64,000 nt of DNA from Gelidibacter mesophilus DSM 14095 (GCF_000423005.1 NZ_AUHD01000016.1:1-64000), one strand, 5' to 3'; counted from the first letter of the stretch, positions 8,963-17,598 are shown. The notes: generated by a model not told the origin, from the letters alone. A program made the numbers and translations.

Positions 8963-10135
8963 TTATAACCTACGTCGTTGTCTTTCATTTTTTAGCAACA
9001 TGAGCTCCCTGCTCGTTTGTCCTGCAACCGAAGTATTCTCCTCGGCTCTTCTAATTAAATAAGGCATAACATCCTTGACAGGACCAAATGGAACATATTT
9101 GGCTACATTATAACCGTTTGCAGCCAAATTGAAACTAATATGGTCACTCATTCCATATAGCTGCCCGAACCATACCCGATTATCACTTTTTTCAATATTC
9201 AGATCTGCCATCATTTGCATCGCCAAATAACAACTTTGCTCGTTATGTGTACCTATAAATACTGAAATGGTATCAATATTTCTAAGGATATAGTCCAAAC
9301 TCTCATTAAAATTTAAATCAGTGGCTTCCTTGGTGGCGCAGATTGGAGAATCATAATCTTTAGCATCGGCTCTCTCACGTTCTTTCTCCATATATGCGCC
9401 CCGCACAATTTTTGCTCCTATCATGAAACCTTCCTTCTTAGCACGTTCATGAAGTAATTTAAGGTAATCCAATCGGTCCCAACGGTATAATTGAAAGGTG
9501 TTATAAACGATTGGTATGTCAGTATTGTACTTTCGCATCATGTCTTCGCACAATTCGTCGGCGGCATCCTGCATCCAGCTTTGTTCGCTATCAACCAAAA
9601 TTTCAACATCTTTTTCTTTGGCCAATTTGCAAACTTTATCAAAACGGTTCACTATGCGCTCCCACTCGACTTGTTCTTGCGCTGTAAGCGGCTTTCGCTC
9701 TCCTTTCTTTTGAAACAAATGGAACCTTCCAAACCCAGTAGGTTTAAATACTGCAATTGGCATAGACTTTTTCTCGTCAGCAAAATTAATAATCTTTAAG
9801 GTTTTTTCCATGGCTGCATCAAAATGGGACTCTATTTCCTTGCCCTCAACGGAATAATCCAAAACAGAACTCACGCCCTTATCGAACATCTTGTCTATAA
9901 CCGGTAAGCAATCATCTTCGTTGACACCTCCACAAAAATGGTCGAACACGGTTGCTCGGATCAACCCTTCCACAGGCAGATGAGCCTTTAGAGCGAAATT
10001 AGCAGCTGCTGTGCCTATTCTAACTAAAGGTTCATGGGAAATCATCTTGAACAAAAAGTAAGCACGCTCAAGCTCTGAATCACTTTTAAGGCTAAAAGCA
10101 ATTTCGGTGTTTTCAAAAATTTTTGACATGGCCAT
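8963..10135 (-). CDS. Proline dehydrogenase (FAD-dependent, single-domain PRODH)
   Basis: 390 aa, the length of a stand-alone PRODH rather than a bifunctional PutA. A TIM-barrel FAD enzyme with the family blocks GAKIVRGAYMEKER, GTHNEQS, FGQLYGMSDHIS and the C-terminal YVPFGPVKDVMPYLIRRAEEN, which holds the arginine pair that binds proline carboxylate. It oxidises proline to pyrroline-5-carboxylate and passes electrons to quinone. Two start codons are possible (10135 or 10129). It is divergent from aroB, with a TAnnTTTG promoter box 18 bases upstream. No P5C dehydrogenase is in the window. Confidence 0.93.
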   Translation of the reverse strand: MAMSKIFENTEIAFSLKSDSELERAYFLFKMISHEPLVRIGTAAANFALKAHLPVEGLIRATVFDHFCGGVNEDDCLPVIDKMFDKGVSSVLDYSVEGKEIESHFDAAMEKTLKIINFADEKKSMPIAVFKPTGFGRFHLFQKKGERKPLTAQEQVEWERIVNRFDKVCKLAKEKDVEILVDSEQSWMQDAADELCEDMMRKYNTDIPIVYNTFQLYRWDRLDYLKLLHERAKKEGFMIGAKIVRGAYMEKERERADAKDYDSPICATKEATDLNFNESLDYILRNIDTISVFIGTHNEQSCYLAMQMMADLNIEKSDNRVWFGQLYGMSDHISFNLAANGYNVAKYVPFGPVKDVMPYLIRRAEENTSVAGQTSRELMLLKNERQRRRL

Positions 10136-10152
10136 ATTTAAAAAAATAAAAG

Positions 10153-10160
10153 CAAATTTA
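10153..10160 (-). promoter_or_regulatory. TAnnTTTG -7 box for proline dehydrogenase
   Basis: On the minus strand the sequence reads TAAATTTG, matching the Bacteroidota -7 consensus TAnnTTTG, 18 bases upstream of the first start codon. The -33 element is not clear. Confidence 0.5.
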
Positions 10161-10227
10161 ATTATTCATTCGCTATTAATTAATTAAAAACTGCTTATTT
10201 TCATCCTTTATTAAAGCTATCAAAATA

Positions 10228-11295
10228 ATGACTTCAATTACTACCGATTCATATGCTGTCCACTTTAATGCTACAGGATACAAAGCTCTAAACAACTACC
10301 TGAAAGACAATCGTTTTTCGAAAATATTTATTATCGTTGATAATAACACACACGTTCATTGCTTACCACATTTTATGTCAAATCTGGAAACAGATTTGGA
10401 TTGTGAAATCATTGAAATTGACGCCGGAGAAGTCAATAAAAATATTGATACCTGCGTTGGCGTATGGAATGCGCTCTCTGAATTGGGTGCAGACCGAAAA
10501 AGTCTCATTATTAATGTTGGAGGTGGCGTTGTGACTGATTTGGGCGGATTTATAGCCTGTACCTTTAAGCGTGGCTTAAAATATATTAACGTCCCAACCT
10601 CTCTTTTGGCGATGGTTGACGCCTCGGTAGGAGGCAAAACCGGAGTCGACCTAGGTGCTCTTAAAAATCAAGTTGGGGTAATTTCTTCTGGAGACATGGT
10701 ACTTGTAGACACGAGTTTTTTAGACACGCTTCCTCAAAACCATTTAAAAAGTGGATTGGCCGAAATGTTGAAACACGGACTTATTTATGATGCTTCTTAT
10801 TGGAATAAGTTTTTGGATCTAAATGGATTGACCTTAAATGATTTGGATACTTTAATTCACCAATCAGTTCAAATTAAAAACACCGTTGTAACTATTGATC
10901 CACTTGAGAATGGATTACGCAAAACTCTCAACTTTGGGCATACTTTAGGCCACGCCATTGAATCGTACTTTTTGATCGAAGAGGATAAGGAAGAATTGCT
11001 TCATGGTGAAGCTATTGCCATTGGCATGATCATGGAAACTTATATTTCATCTGAATTACTAGGATTTCCTGAGGGCGATCTGGAATCCGTTAAATCGACG
11101 TTTTTAAATATATTCAAGAGGATACTTATTGAACCTTCCGATTATGACGCCATCATCGACCTTTTAAAATATGACAAAAAAAACGAACATGGCAATATCA
11201 ATTTTGTATTGCTTGAAAAAATAGGCGTGCCTAAAATAGATTGTCTTGTTGATAACAAGTTGATAATGAAAGCTTTTGATTATTATGCATCATAA
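10228..11295 (+). CDS. aroB: 3-dehydroquinate synthase
   Basis: 355 aa, usual AroB length. The NAD-binding and active-site blocks are intact: NVGGGVVTDLGGFIA, GLKYINVPTSLLAMVDASVG, GKTGVDLGALKNQVG, then ESGLAEMLKHG-like SGLAEMLKHG and the metal-binding LNFGHTLGHAIE with HGEAIAIGM. It converts DAHP to 3-dehydroquinate in the shikimate pathway, in the cytoplasm, with NAD and a divalent metal. It is the lone plus-strand gene between two minus-strand genes; its end overlaps the DinB-like gene by 6 bases in convergent orientation. Confidence 0.96.
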   Translation: MTSITTDSYAVHFNATGYKALNNYLKDNRFSKIFIIVDNNTHVHCLPHFMSNLETDLDCEIIEIDAGEVNKNIDTCVGVWNALSELGADRKSLIINVGGGVVTDLGGFIACTFKRGLKYINVPTSLLAMVDASVGGKTGVDLGALKNQVGVISSGDMVLVDTSFLDTLPQNHLKSGLAEMLKHGLIYDASYWNKFLDLNGLTLNDLDTLIHQSVQIKNTVVTIDPLENGLRKTLNFGHTLGHAIESYFLIEEDKEELLHGEAIAIGMIMETYISSELLGFPEGDLESVKSTFLNIFKRILIEPSDYDAIIDLLKYDKKNEHGNINFVLLEKIGVPKIDCLVDNKLIMKAFDYYAS

Positions 11296-11802
11296 ATAGC
11301 GCTCTTTAATAATATTAAGATGATGTTTTTCATGACCAACAATAATGAAAGGAATAGCTCTCACAGAAAGCGAACTATTGCTTGCTGTGCCAATTTGCGT
11401 CCAGGCCTTGTGATCAAAACTATCAAACAAGGTTATCGTTGCCAAACGCACACTTTCATATTCGGACAACAGACTCTCAATATTTCTTTCAGCCGCACGG
11501 CTATTTAAAACAAATGCATCTTGATCAAATCCAGGCAATTCAGTTTTATCAGTTCTGGCAATGCACAACGCACGATAGGAGAAGACGCGCTCCGTATCAA
11601 TTATATGAAGAATAATTTCCTTGACAGTCCACTTGCCTTCAGCATAGCGATAATTCAGTCTATTATCATTTAGACTGCGAATAAATGTGACAACCTCCTT
11701 ATAGTGAAACCTCAAGAGCTCTAGAACATCCTCATCTCCAAGCTTATCAATAGGCTGATAGTACGGATGATATTCATCTGACCTGAGTTCTCTTTTAATC
11801 AA
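11290..11802 (-). CDS. DinB-family protein (putative metal-dependent hydrolase/transferase)
   Basis: 170 aa four-helix-bundle protein. The DinB/YfiT features are GKWTVKEIILHIIDTERVF (first metal-ligand His) and, near the C-terminus, GHEKHHLNIIKERYL (two further His). Members of this superfamily include thiol-dependent transferases and many uncharacterised proteins, so no substrate is assigned. It converges with aroB, overlapping its stop codon by 6 bases. Confidence 0.82.
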   Translation of the reverse strand: MIKRELRSDEYHPYYQPIDKLGDEDVLELLRFHYKEVVTFIRSLNDNRLNYRYAEGKWTVKEIILHIIDTERVFSYRALCIARTDKTELPGFDQDAFVLNSRAAERNIESLLSEYESVRLATITLFDSFDHKAWTQIGTASNSSLSVRAIPFIIVGHEKHHLNIIKERYL

Positions 11803-11832
11803 AATTAGCTACTTTATTTTTTATATATAAAA

Positions 11833-11864
11833 ATACCCTTTAATGATTTCTCAACAAAGGGTAT
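11833..11864 (-). terminator. Intrinsic terminator of the Lrp/AsnC gene
   Basis: atacccttt (11833-11841) pairs with aaagggtat (11856-11864). On the minus strand the stem is followed by TTTTTATATAT, so it would stop transcripts leaving the regulator gene at 11890. A shorter T-run on the other side also allows weak function in the opposite direction. Confidence 0.8.
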
Positions 11865-11889
11865 GCTTTTTTAGAACACGATAACACCA

Positions 11890-12369
11890 TTACAACTCAT
11901 TAAAAATAGAGTGCATCAATCGCTTTTTATCATTAATGCTCTCTTCCAATGAAATCATAGTTTCCGTTCTGTAAATACCTTCAATATCGTCCAACATAAA
12001 GATAATATCCTTGGCATGAGAGGTGTTTTTTGCTCTTACCTTACAGAAAATATTGAATTTGCCTGTTGTAATATGTGCCACCGTAACAAACGGAATTTCA
12101 TTTATACGCTCCAAAACGAACTTTGTCTGTGAGGTATTATTCAAGAACACCCCAACATAAGCGATAAATGAATAGCCTAACTTTTTGTAATCCAATGTCA
12201 ACGATGACCCTTGGATAATCCCTGCTTCCTCCATTTTCTTAACACGCACATGAACCGTGCCTGCAGAAATCACTAATTTTTTAGCAATATCCGTAAATGG
12301 AATCCGGGTATTATCAATTAACATATCTAAAATTTGATGATCAATCTCATCCAACTTGAACTTTCCCAT
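11890..12369 (-). CDS. Lrp/AsnC-family transcriptional regulator
   Basis: 159 aa. The N-terminal winged helix-turn-helix reads LDEIDHQILDMLIDNTRIPF, then IAKKLVISAGTVHVRVKKMEEAGII; the C-terminal RAM (ligand-binding) domain follows, with YSFIAYVGVFL and VAHITTGKFNIFCKV. Members form octamers that respond to amino acids and control amino acid metabolism. Its location near a proline dehydrogenase gene is suggestive, as Lrp-type proteins often control proline use, but they are separated by two genes. It is monocistronic, with its own promoter box and terminator. Confidence 0.92.
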   Translation of the reverse strand: MGKFKLDEIDHQILDMLIDNTRIPFTDIAKKLVISAGTVHVRVKKMEEAGIIQGSSLTLDYKKLGYSFIAYVGVFLNNTSQTKFVLERINEIPFVTVAHITTGKFNIFCKVRAKNTSHAKDIIFMLDDIEGIYRTETMISLEESINDKKRLMHSIFNEL

Positions 12370-12393
12370 TTTTGTGAAATATTAAATTTTTTA

Positions 12394-12401
12394 CAAAAAT
12401 A
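12394..12401 (-). promoter_or_regulatory. TAnnTTTG -7 box for the Lrp/AsnC gene
   Basis: On the minus strand TATTTTTG lies 24 bases upstream of the start codon at 12369 and matches the Bacteroidota -7 consensus. The leader would be very short. Confidence 0.5.
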
Positions 12402-12433
12402 ATAGAAATTTGTTGAAGATAATACATCAAAAA

Positions 12434-13591
12434 CTACTTAATTTCTTCATATAATTGGTGTTTTTTGTTATTTATCAATACGAAATCGATTTCGACACCC
12501 TCATTTAGCTCTTTATAATTTTCAGTAAACACCAACTCCCCATGGGCTTCAATCTCTTTATGGCCGAAAAAACCACTTAAGTCAGCTATTTTCTCGATTT
12601 TGGGAATAAATATGATGTGATCTCGATCAAGTCGCTCTTCAAATTGTACGGCAATATCCAAAATTTGATAACTTTCCCCTTTTCTCAACTTTGCGTTTCG
12701 GACAATAATGTCATAAAACAACTTTTCATTTTGTGGAATCTTAAAATAGGCCTCCTCACCAACCCCTTGAATTTCATTAAAGGCTATCTCCTTCAACCCG
12801 ACCCATAGTGAATCCAGGATCAAGGCCCTAACCTTCTCTCGATGGTAATCTTCGTGACAATGACCCGCTTCGAAAAGTATTGTTGGCACTTCTAAAGTTT
12901 GGAAAGTATCACCAACGCAATGGATATTAAACGCATCATCATAAATACCTACTTGGTTGGGGATTTGATTTTGGAGGCTCTCATTCATCCTAACTATAAT
13001 ATCCATAGCTTTTTTACGGGTTTCCGTAACAGTACATGCGTTGTCTTGCGCTGGTGATAAAAAGGAAACAGTAGCGGGCTTATTAAAAGCTCCTGCACTA
13101 AAAATAGTTCGCTGCCCATGAAGATTGAAACAAAAGCTGGGCTGAAAGTTATCAAAACATGCTCTCAGAACCCTGCTTTCTGGCTGTGATAAGCGCTGGG
13201 CATCTCTATTTAAGTCCACCTGATTTGCGTTTAACCGCGTATAAGACCGAGAGCCATCAGGACTCAACATCGGAATAATGCCAATTGTACACGTCTCTAA
13301 CAACTTTCCAACAAGAGGATGTTCAGAATCTGTCATGATATTCATTAAGTCAAAAACTGCTTTAGTAGTTGTACTTTCATTGCCATGCATTTGCGACCAC
13401 ATCAAAATTTTTTTTTCTCCAGTTCCAATTTTTACAAAATGAATATCTTCATTTAAAACAGATTTACCGATAACAGAAATTTCAAAGTATGCACTGTGTT
13501 TTTTAAGCAGATTTATGATATGATCAGCGTTAATATAACGACCAAAAAGTGAGGTCTCACAGTATTGCTGATATTTGATTTCTAAGGCCAT
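12434..13591 (-). CDS. M14-family zinc carboxypeptidase-like protein
   Basis: 385 aa. The first zinc-ligand pair is present in WSQMHGNESTTT (H-x-x-E), then the substrate-binding block SPDGSRSYTRLNANQVDLNRD with the N-R pair, and a third ligand His in FCFNLHGQRT. The glutamate of LFEAGHCHEDYH may serve as the general base. There is no signal peptide, so it is predicted cytoplasmic. Members cleave C-terminal residues from peptides or remove acyl groups from amino acids. A repeated element carrying two possible -7 boxes lies directly upstream. Confidence 0.85.
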   Translation of the reverse strand: MALEIKYQQYCETSLFGRYINADHIINLLKKHSAYFEISVIGKSVLNEDIHFVKIGTGEKKILMWSQMHGNESTTTKAVFDLMNIMTDSEHPLVGKLLETCTIGIIPMLSPDGSRSYTRLNANQVDLNRDAQRLSQPESRVLRACFDNFQPSFCFNLHGQRTIFSAGAFNKPATVSFLSPAQDNACTVTETRKKAMDIIVRMNESLQNQIPNQVGIYDDAFNIHCVGDTFQTLEVPTILFEAGHCHEDYHREKVRALILDSLWVGLKEIAFNEIQGVGEEAYFKIPQNEKLFYDIIVRNAKLRKGESYQILDIAVQFEERLDRDHIIFIPKIEKIADLSGFFGHKEIEAHGELVFTENYKELNEGVEIDFVLINNKKHQLYEEIK

Positions 13592-13615
13592 TGGAATGTT
13601 GTAATTGATTTCGAT

Positions 13616-13677
13616 ACAAATGTAAACAAATGATAATTTACAAATGTAAACAGTAATTAATTGTGCAATTGTTTACA
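13616..13677 (-). promoter_or_regulatory. Repeated promoter/operator element upstream of the M14 gene
   Basis: A 13-base sequence, acaaatgtaaaca, occurs at 13616-13628 and again at 13640-13652, exactly 24 bases apart; an inverted half copy, tgtttaca, lies at 13670-13677. On the minus strand both full copies contain TACATTTG, matching the TAnnTTTG -7 box; the proximal one is about 26 bases before the M14 start codon. The regular spacing of about 24-25 bases suggests a multi-site operator overlapping the promoter. Confidence 0.5.
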
Positions 13678-13873
13678 ATACTATACAAGCAGCATAAATA
13701 TCATGATGTTTTTGGTGACCATAGAACCCAATGAAAGTAAGACTTTTATGTAAATCAATTATTAATTTGTATTTCAGACAATTAGACACTATTATATAAA
13801 ATTTTACTTCAACCATATTTAACCCTTTGAAATATTCAATAAGCAGAATTAGCTATCATTCCGATGATTTGTT

Positions 13874-13881
13874 TACCTTTG
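13874..13881 (+). promoter_or_regulatory. TAnnTTTG -7 box for the XRE regulator
   Basis: TACCTTTG matches the Bacteroidota -7 consensus and lies 32 bases before the start codon at 13913. Confidence 0.55.
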
Positions 13882-13912
13882 TAACTACACTAAAAGACGA
13901 TACGAGTTTACA

Positions 13913-14278
13913 ATGATAAACAATGATGATTTTGCAAAAAGGCTTCAAAAAGTGATTGATTACTACGCTGAATCGGCCTCCTCTTTTTCGGACAAAATAG
14001 GTGTCCAGCGTTCCAGCATTTCACATATTCTATCTGGAAGGAATAAACCTAGTTTGGATTTTGTTTTAAAAATTTTAACCTCCTATCCTGAAGTTGAACT
14101 CTATTGGCTTCTGAACGGAAAAGGCGAATTTCCATCACAACCTAATAAAGTACCAATCCCACCAGAAAAAGTTACTGAGCTTCCTATGCTTCAAAAAAAT
14201 GATTCTGGAGACAAAAGCATCGATAAAATTGTTATATTCTATAAGGATGGCACTTTTAAAGAATTTATAAAAGGCTAG
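13913..14278 (+). CDS. XRE-family helix-turn-helix transcriptional regulator
   Basis: 121 aa. Residues about 7-70 form a Cro/CI-type helix-turn-helix: FAKRLQKVIDYYAESASSF, then DKIGVQRSSISHILSGRNKP and SLDFVLKILTSYPEVELYWLL-like text. The C-terminal 50 residues are proline-rich and charged, with no catalytic domain. The overall plan is common in flavobacteria. It is divergent from the M14 gene, and the repeated element between them could be its operator; that is inference. Confidence 0.85.
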   Translation: MINNDDFAKRLQKVIDYYAESASSFSDKIGVQRSSISHILSGRNKPSLDFVLKILTSYPEVELYWLLNGKGEFPSQPNKVPIPPEKVTELPMLQKNDSGDKSIDKIVIFYKDGTFKEFIKG

Positions 14279-14347
14279 ACATTTCTCTTTGATTGGTCTT
14301 AATTTATATTTTAAAATTTTTCATTTCTGAATCGCTTTCTTTTTAAC

Positions 14348-14355
14348 TAGTTTTG
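14348..14355 (+). promoter_or_regulatory. TAnnTTTG -7 box for the small lipoprotein gene
   Basis: TAGTTTTG matches the Bacteroidota -7 consensus and lies 17 bases before the start codon at 14373, so the leader would be only about 10 bases. Confidence 0.5.
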
Positions 14356-14372
14356 CGCTTAAACTCAAGACC

Positions 14373-14765
14373 ATGAAATTCCTGTTTTCTTTTTCGCTAA
14401 TTTTTTTATTTTTATTGACAAGCTGCTACAACAAAGAAAGAAACTGTAACGATTTTAAAACTGGCACCTTTGAATTTACATATACTATAGATGGTGTTGA
14501 GAAAACAGGACGCTTTGTTAGAACAGATAGTCTAAACATAGATTATTACGAAAACAAAATTGATACGGCTTCCATTAGATGGATCAACGATTGTGAGTTC
14601 ATTATGAAGCATATCAACCCTAAGAACATGAGTGAGGAGAAAGCAATCCACATGAAAATCTTAACTACTTCTGAAAACTCCTATACTTTTGAATATAGCT
14701 TGGCCATTCAGCATGGTAGTCAACAAAAGCACATAGAAAAAGGAGAAGCAACTAAAATAGACTAA
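14373..14765 (+). CDS. Small flavobacterial lipoprotein of unknown function
   Basis: 130 aa. The N-terminus is a hydrophobic signal ending in a lipobox (LLTSC, Cys 18). The mature part begins with ERNCNDFKTGTFEFTYTIDG and later reads TASIRWINDCEFIMKHINPK, a short beta-rich domain with two cysteines that may pair. From memory, similar small flavobacterial proteins carry the label DNA topoisomerase IV in databases; nothing in the sequence supports that, and the true topoisomerase IV genes are at 29544-34552. Expected to sit in a membrane leaflet facing the periplasm or exterior. Confidence 0.8.
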   Translation: MKFLFSFSLIFLFLLTSCYNKERNCNDFKTGTFEFTYTIDGVEKTGRFVRTDSLNIDYYENKIDTASIRWINDCEFIMKHINPKNMSEEKAIHMKILTTSENSYTFEYSLAIQHGSQQKHIEKGEATKID

Positions 14766-15335
14766 ACAGTACCACACCCAATGGTGATTCCCACCACAAT
14801 TAAGGACATTCTTTGAGATTATTTGAGATTATTTGAAAATCAAGCCAATGATTGGCAATAACTAGAACTCTCAAGCCGTATAGCGTTAATATTTCCCATT
14901 TAGCTAAAAATTCTTAATAAACTATAATCTGTAGAATAGTATTATTTATATTTAGCCAACTAAATTTAAAATTAAGAAAACACAAGTCTTTTATTTTTGT
15001 TTCAACATAATACCTGCTTTGTTTTCCTATGGTTGTTACAATGTATATGTTCCTTAATAAAAACCAATCACTCCTAATGCTACTTTCAGTATATCTGATT
15101 AATGCAACTTCGGTTCTAAGGCGTTCCCTATTTATTATGTCAAGATCAATCCTAAATTATTTTTTTAACTTAAAAACTAAGGGAGCCTGGAAACTGAAAA
15201 CTAGATCATTGATCGGTTTATTTTTTCAACATGCGCGCTCATCATATAGATGGTTATTTGATTTTAATGCCTTGAAAACTAATTTCAATTTCTCTATTCT
15301 CAATCACTGTCACAAATTGTTCTAACATCAAATCA
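14766..15335. other. 570-bp region without a convincing gene
   Basis: A short 10-base tandem repeat (ttgagattat) lies at about 14813-14834. A -7-like TATTTTTG occurs at 14992-14999. An ORF of 98 codons at 15029-15325 is open but nearly lacks acidic residues and has no recognisable domain, so it is not called. The stretch probably holds the promoter and leader for the methyltransferase gene. Confidence 0.4.
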
Positions 15336-16196
15336 ATGAATAAAAAATTCACATCATTTTTATACCCGATTATAACGGCAACAATAGGAAATGCGCTTGT
15401 TTTTCTACAACCGAAAAAAGCACGTCAACTTTCGGAAAACAGAATCACCTTGATCCATAAAAACAAGAAGAACATGACTATTAATGAAAGGTTGATGCGC
15501 GCTGCTCTTGTGAAAAAGCTCGAAAAAATACAAGATCACAATACCATAGCTCAATTAAATCGAGACTTTTGGATTAACAACAAAGCCATCGAACTTTTTT
15601 CAGAAACTGAAGATACATTTAACACAGATTTCATCCCTCATTGCACTTTTATATTCGATTTACTTAAAGTCGAGCTTTCGAATGAATCAGAAGAGTTCAG
15701 CACTTTAGTTGAAATTGGAACCGGAAATGGAGACGTATTAAATTATTTGAGTTCAGAGTTTCCCAGTATCAAACGATTTATTGGCATTGATTTGAGTAAA
15801 GATCAGATTGAACTTAATAACAAGAAGTTTGAGAACGAAGAAAAACTGGAGTTTGTGGCAGCAGATGCATTTGACTGGATTAAAGACAATGGACGTGATA
15901 AAACAATTTTTGTCTCCTCTAGAGGCGTTTTAGAATATTTTATCGAGCCACGTTTGCAAGAAATGTTGAAAACAATTAATCAATTGGGCAAAACAATGTT
16001 TATTGCTATCGAGCCCAATGGCGCTGATCACAATTTTGAATTGCACCCTGGCTCCCAGCTTTATGGTCATGAACCTTCCTTTTCTCACAACTATCCTCGA
16101 CTTTTTAAAAATGCAGGATTTAGTCTATGGCATTTTTCACAAAAAACTTGGTATAAAGCCAGTGACAAGCAAACCTTTATTGGTGCCAAAAACTAA
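15336..16196 (+). CDS. Class I SAM-dependent methyltransferase
   Basis: 286 aa. The SAM-binding motif I is clear in LVEIGTGNGDVLNYL, followed by FIGIDLSKDQIELN (acidic residue for the ribose), FVAADAFDWI, and SSRGVLEYF. The first 46 residues are basic and partly hydrophobic (SFLYPIITATIGNALVFL) and could be a membrane anchor; alternatively translation starts at the later ATG at 15474 (MTINERLMRAALVKKL). The substrate is unknown. It is 1.4 kb upstream of the NRPS/PKS genes on the same strand, so a tailoring role is possible but not shown. Confidence 0.8.
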   Translation: MNKKFTSFLYPIITATIGNALVFLQPKKARQLSENRITLIHKNKKNMTINERLMRAALVKKLEKIQDHNTIAQLNRDFWINNKAIELFSETEDTFNTDFIPHCTFIFDLLKVELSNESEEFSTLVEIGTGNGDVLNYLSSEFPSIKRFIGIDLSKDQIELNNKKFENEEKLEFVAADAFDWIKDNGRDKTIFVSSRGVLEYFIEPRLQEMLKTINQLGKTMFIAIEPNGADHNFELHPGSQLYGHEPSFSHNYPRLFKNAGFSLWHFSQKTWYKASDKQTFIGAKN

Positions 16197-16262
16197 AAAT
16201 TTAATATTGACCTTAATTCACTTCAATTTCCAAAATCAACAGTATACACCATTTAAAAGATT

Positions 16263-17063
16263 ATGAGAGAATTTATAAGAAAATATGAGATCTGGGTATT
16301 TTTAGCTCTTGGTCCTGTGGTGAACGTTATTTTTGTTTATTCCAGAACCATAGGTTTAGTTCCAAAATACTTATACAACAATGGCCGCTTCTGTGTCCTT
16401 TTATTTTTCTTGATTTGCTTAGTAAAATATACCAGAGGTAATGCAGGTATAAAGGATATTTTCAAGCCTATGCTGAATTGGAGAGTTAGTCCTAAATGGT
16501 ATTTATTTAGCTTATTGTTTGCTTTCTCCGTAGGTGCTTTTACATTGTTGCTAAAAGGGCTGTATTCGGGCGTGGAATTGACTTCCATTTTAAAAACAAA
16601 TTTTGGAGTCTTAAACCTTAGAGGTGTTGTAGCCTTGTTTGTTTGGGCTTTTCTAGGTGAGGTAGTCTGGGTTAGCTACTGCATTCGAGAATTATCTAAA
16701 ATTATTAACCCTTTTTACGCAAGTCAAATTGTTGGTTTTGTATGGACTCTATGGTGGATTCCTATAGTTATTCTTGGAGAAGGCGTTCTTCCTGGCATTC
16801 CAATATTATCTTTAGGCATTTTCATGTTGGGAATCGCAGGGATGTGCACAATTGTTTATGGACATTCTAAAAGCGGGATTTGCGTATTAATATTACAATT
16901 TACCCTCAACATCACCCTAAACGCACTATCAATTTCACCTAGCACAGGAGGAATTGCAACCTTCACCGCATTCTCAATTGTCTATTACTTAACAATGTTA
17001 GGTTTTATGTATTTTATGAATCCTGTAAAAAAATTCAATTTAAATAGAGTTCAAAATATTTAG
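16263..17063 (+). CDS. CPBP-like polytopic membrane protein with a degenerate active site
   Basis: 266 aa with about seven or eight hydrophobic helices. A region near residues 125-185 resembles the CPBP glutamic-type intramembrane protease family (FLGEVVWVSYCIREL, then GFVWTLWWIPIV). The usual E-E-x-x-x-R pair is reduced to a single Glu, and the expected His of the second motif is Trp, so protease activity is doubtful. It follows the methyltransferase by 66 bases. A role in self-protection or transport for the downstream NRPS/PKS product is conceivable but unsupported. Confidence 0.6.
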   Translation: MREFIRKYEIWVFLALGPVVNVIFVYSRTIGLVPKYLYNNGRFCVLLFFLICLVKYTRGNAGIKDIFKPMLNWRVSPKWYLFSLLFAFSVGAFTLLLKGLYSGVELTSILKTNFGVLNLRGVVALFVWAFLGEVVWVSYCIRELSKIINPFYASQIVGFVWTLWWIPIVILGEGVLPGIPILSLGIFMLGIAGMCTIVYGHSKSGICVLILQFTLNITLNALSISPSTGGIATFTAFSIVYYLTMLGFMYFMNPVKKFNLNRVQNI

Positions 17064-17598
17064 CACTTTACAAGTATTAAAATAAACAAGCTTAATTGTT
17101 GATAGACTTATTTAATGTCATTAATATCGCTTTGATTAAACTATAACTATGTTATCTATAATAAGATATTATAAGTCATTTAAATCTTTTTACAACTTTT
17201 ATTTTTGAGGTTAGGTTAAAATTTTCGCGCAGTAAATATGGCCAAAAATAAGATGTCCTTTTTTAAAACAAGACCGATTAAAGTTTAAGTTTGATACGGC
17301 TAATTAATAAGGGATTCTTTTGTTTTAACTTAAACTATTTTAATTGAAGGAGACTAATTGATTTTGAACGAAAAAAGAAACAATTGGTCTAATTTCTCTT
17401 GAGGATATTTAAAATATTCTTTAAGTTTAATAAATATTCCCTCTCGAAATCCAATATAAATAATTTAAAACTAAAGCTCGTGGTAAGTTTTAGACTGATA
17501 GGATATTTTGTATACTAAATTATATTAAATTCGATTTTAGAAATAATAAACTGTCAACATTTAAATTAATAATACTTCACAAATAAAATTGAAATAAG
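17064..17598 (+). promoter_or_regulatory. Long AT-rich leader upstream of the NRPS/PKS genes
   Basis: 535 bases with no gene. Two -7-like boxes are present: TATTTTTG at 17200-17207 and TAAGTTTG at 17286-17293. Either gives a 5' leader of about 300-390 bases. Inside it, agactaattg (17351-17360) can pair with caattggtct (17381-17390), with one G-U pair, forming a 10-bp hairpin. The start codon at 17599 has no strong ribosome binding site. A long structured leader fits regulated expression of a large biosynthetic operon. Confidence 0.4.

Noticed and set aside
15029-15325. 98-codon open frame upstream of the methyltransferase gene
   Set aside because: It has only one or two acidic residues, many Leu/Phe/Asn/Lys residues typical of translated AT-rich noncoding DNA, and no recognisable domain.
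16263-17063. Active CPBP intramembrane protease
   Set aside because: The paired Glu and the His of the family motifs are not conserved, so only a CPBP-like membrane protein is claimed.
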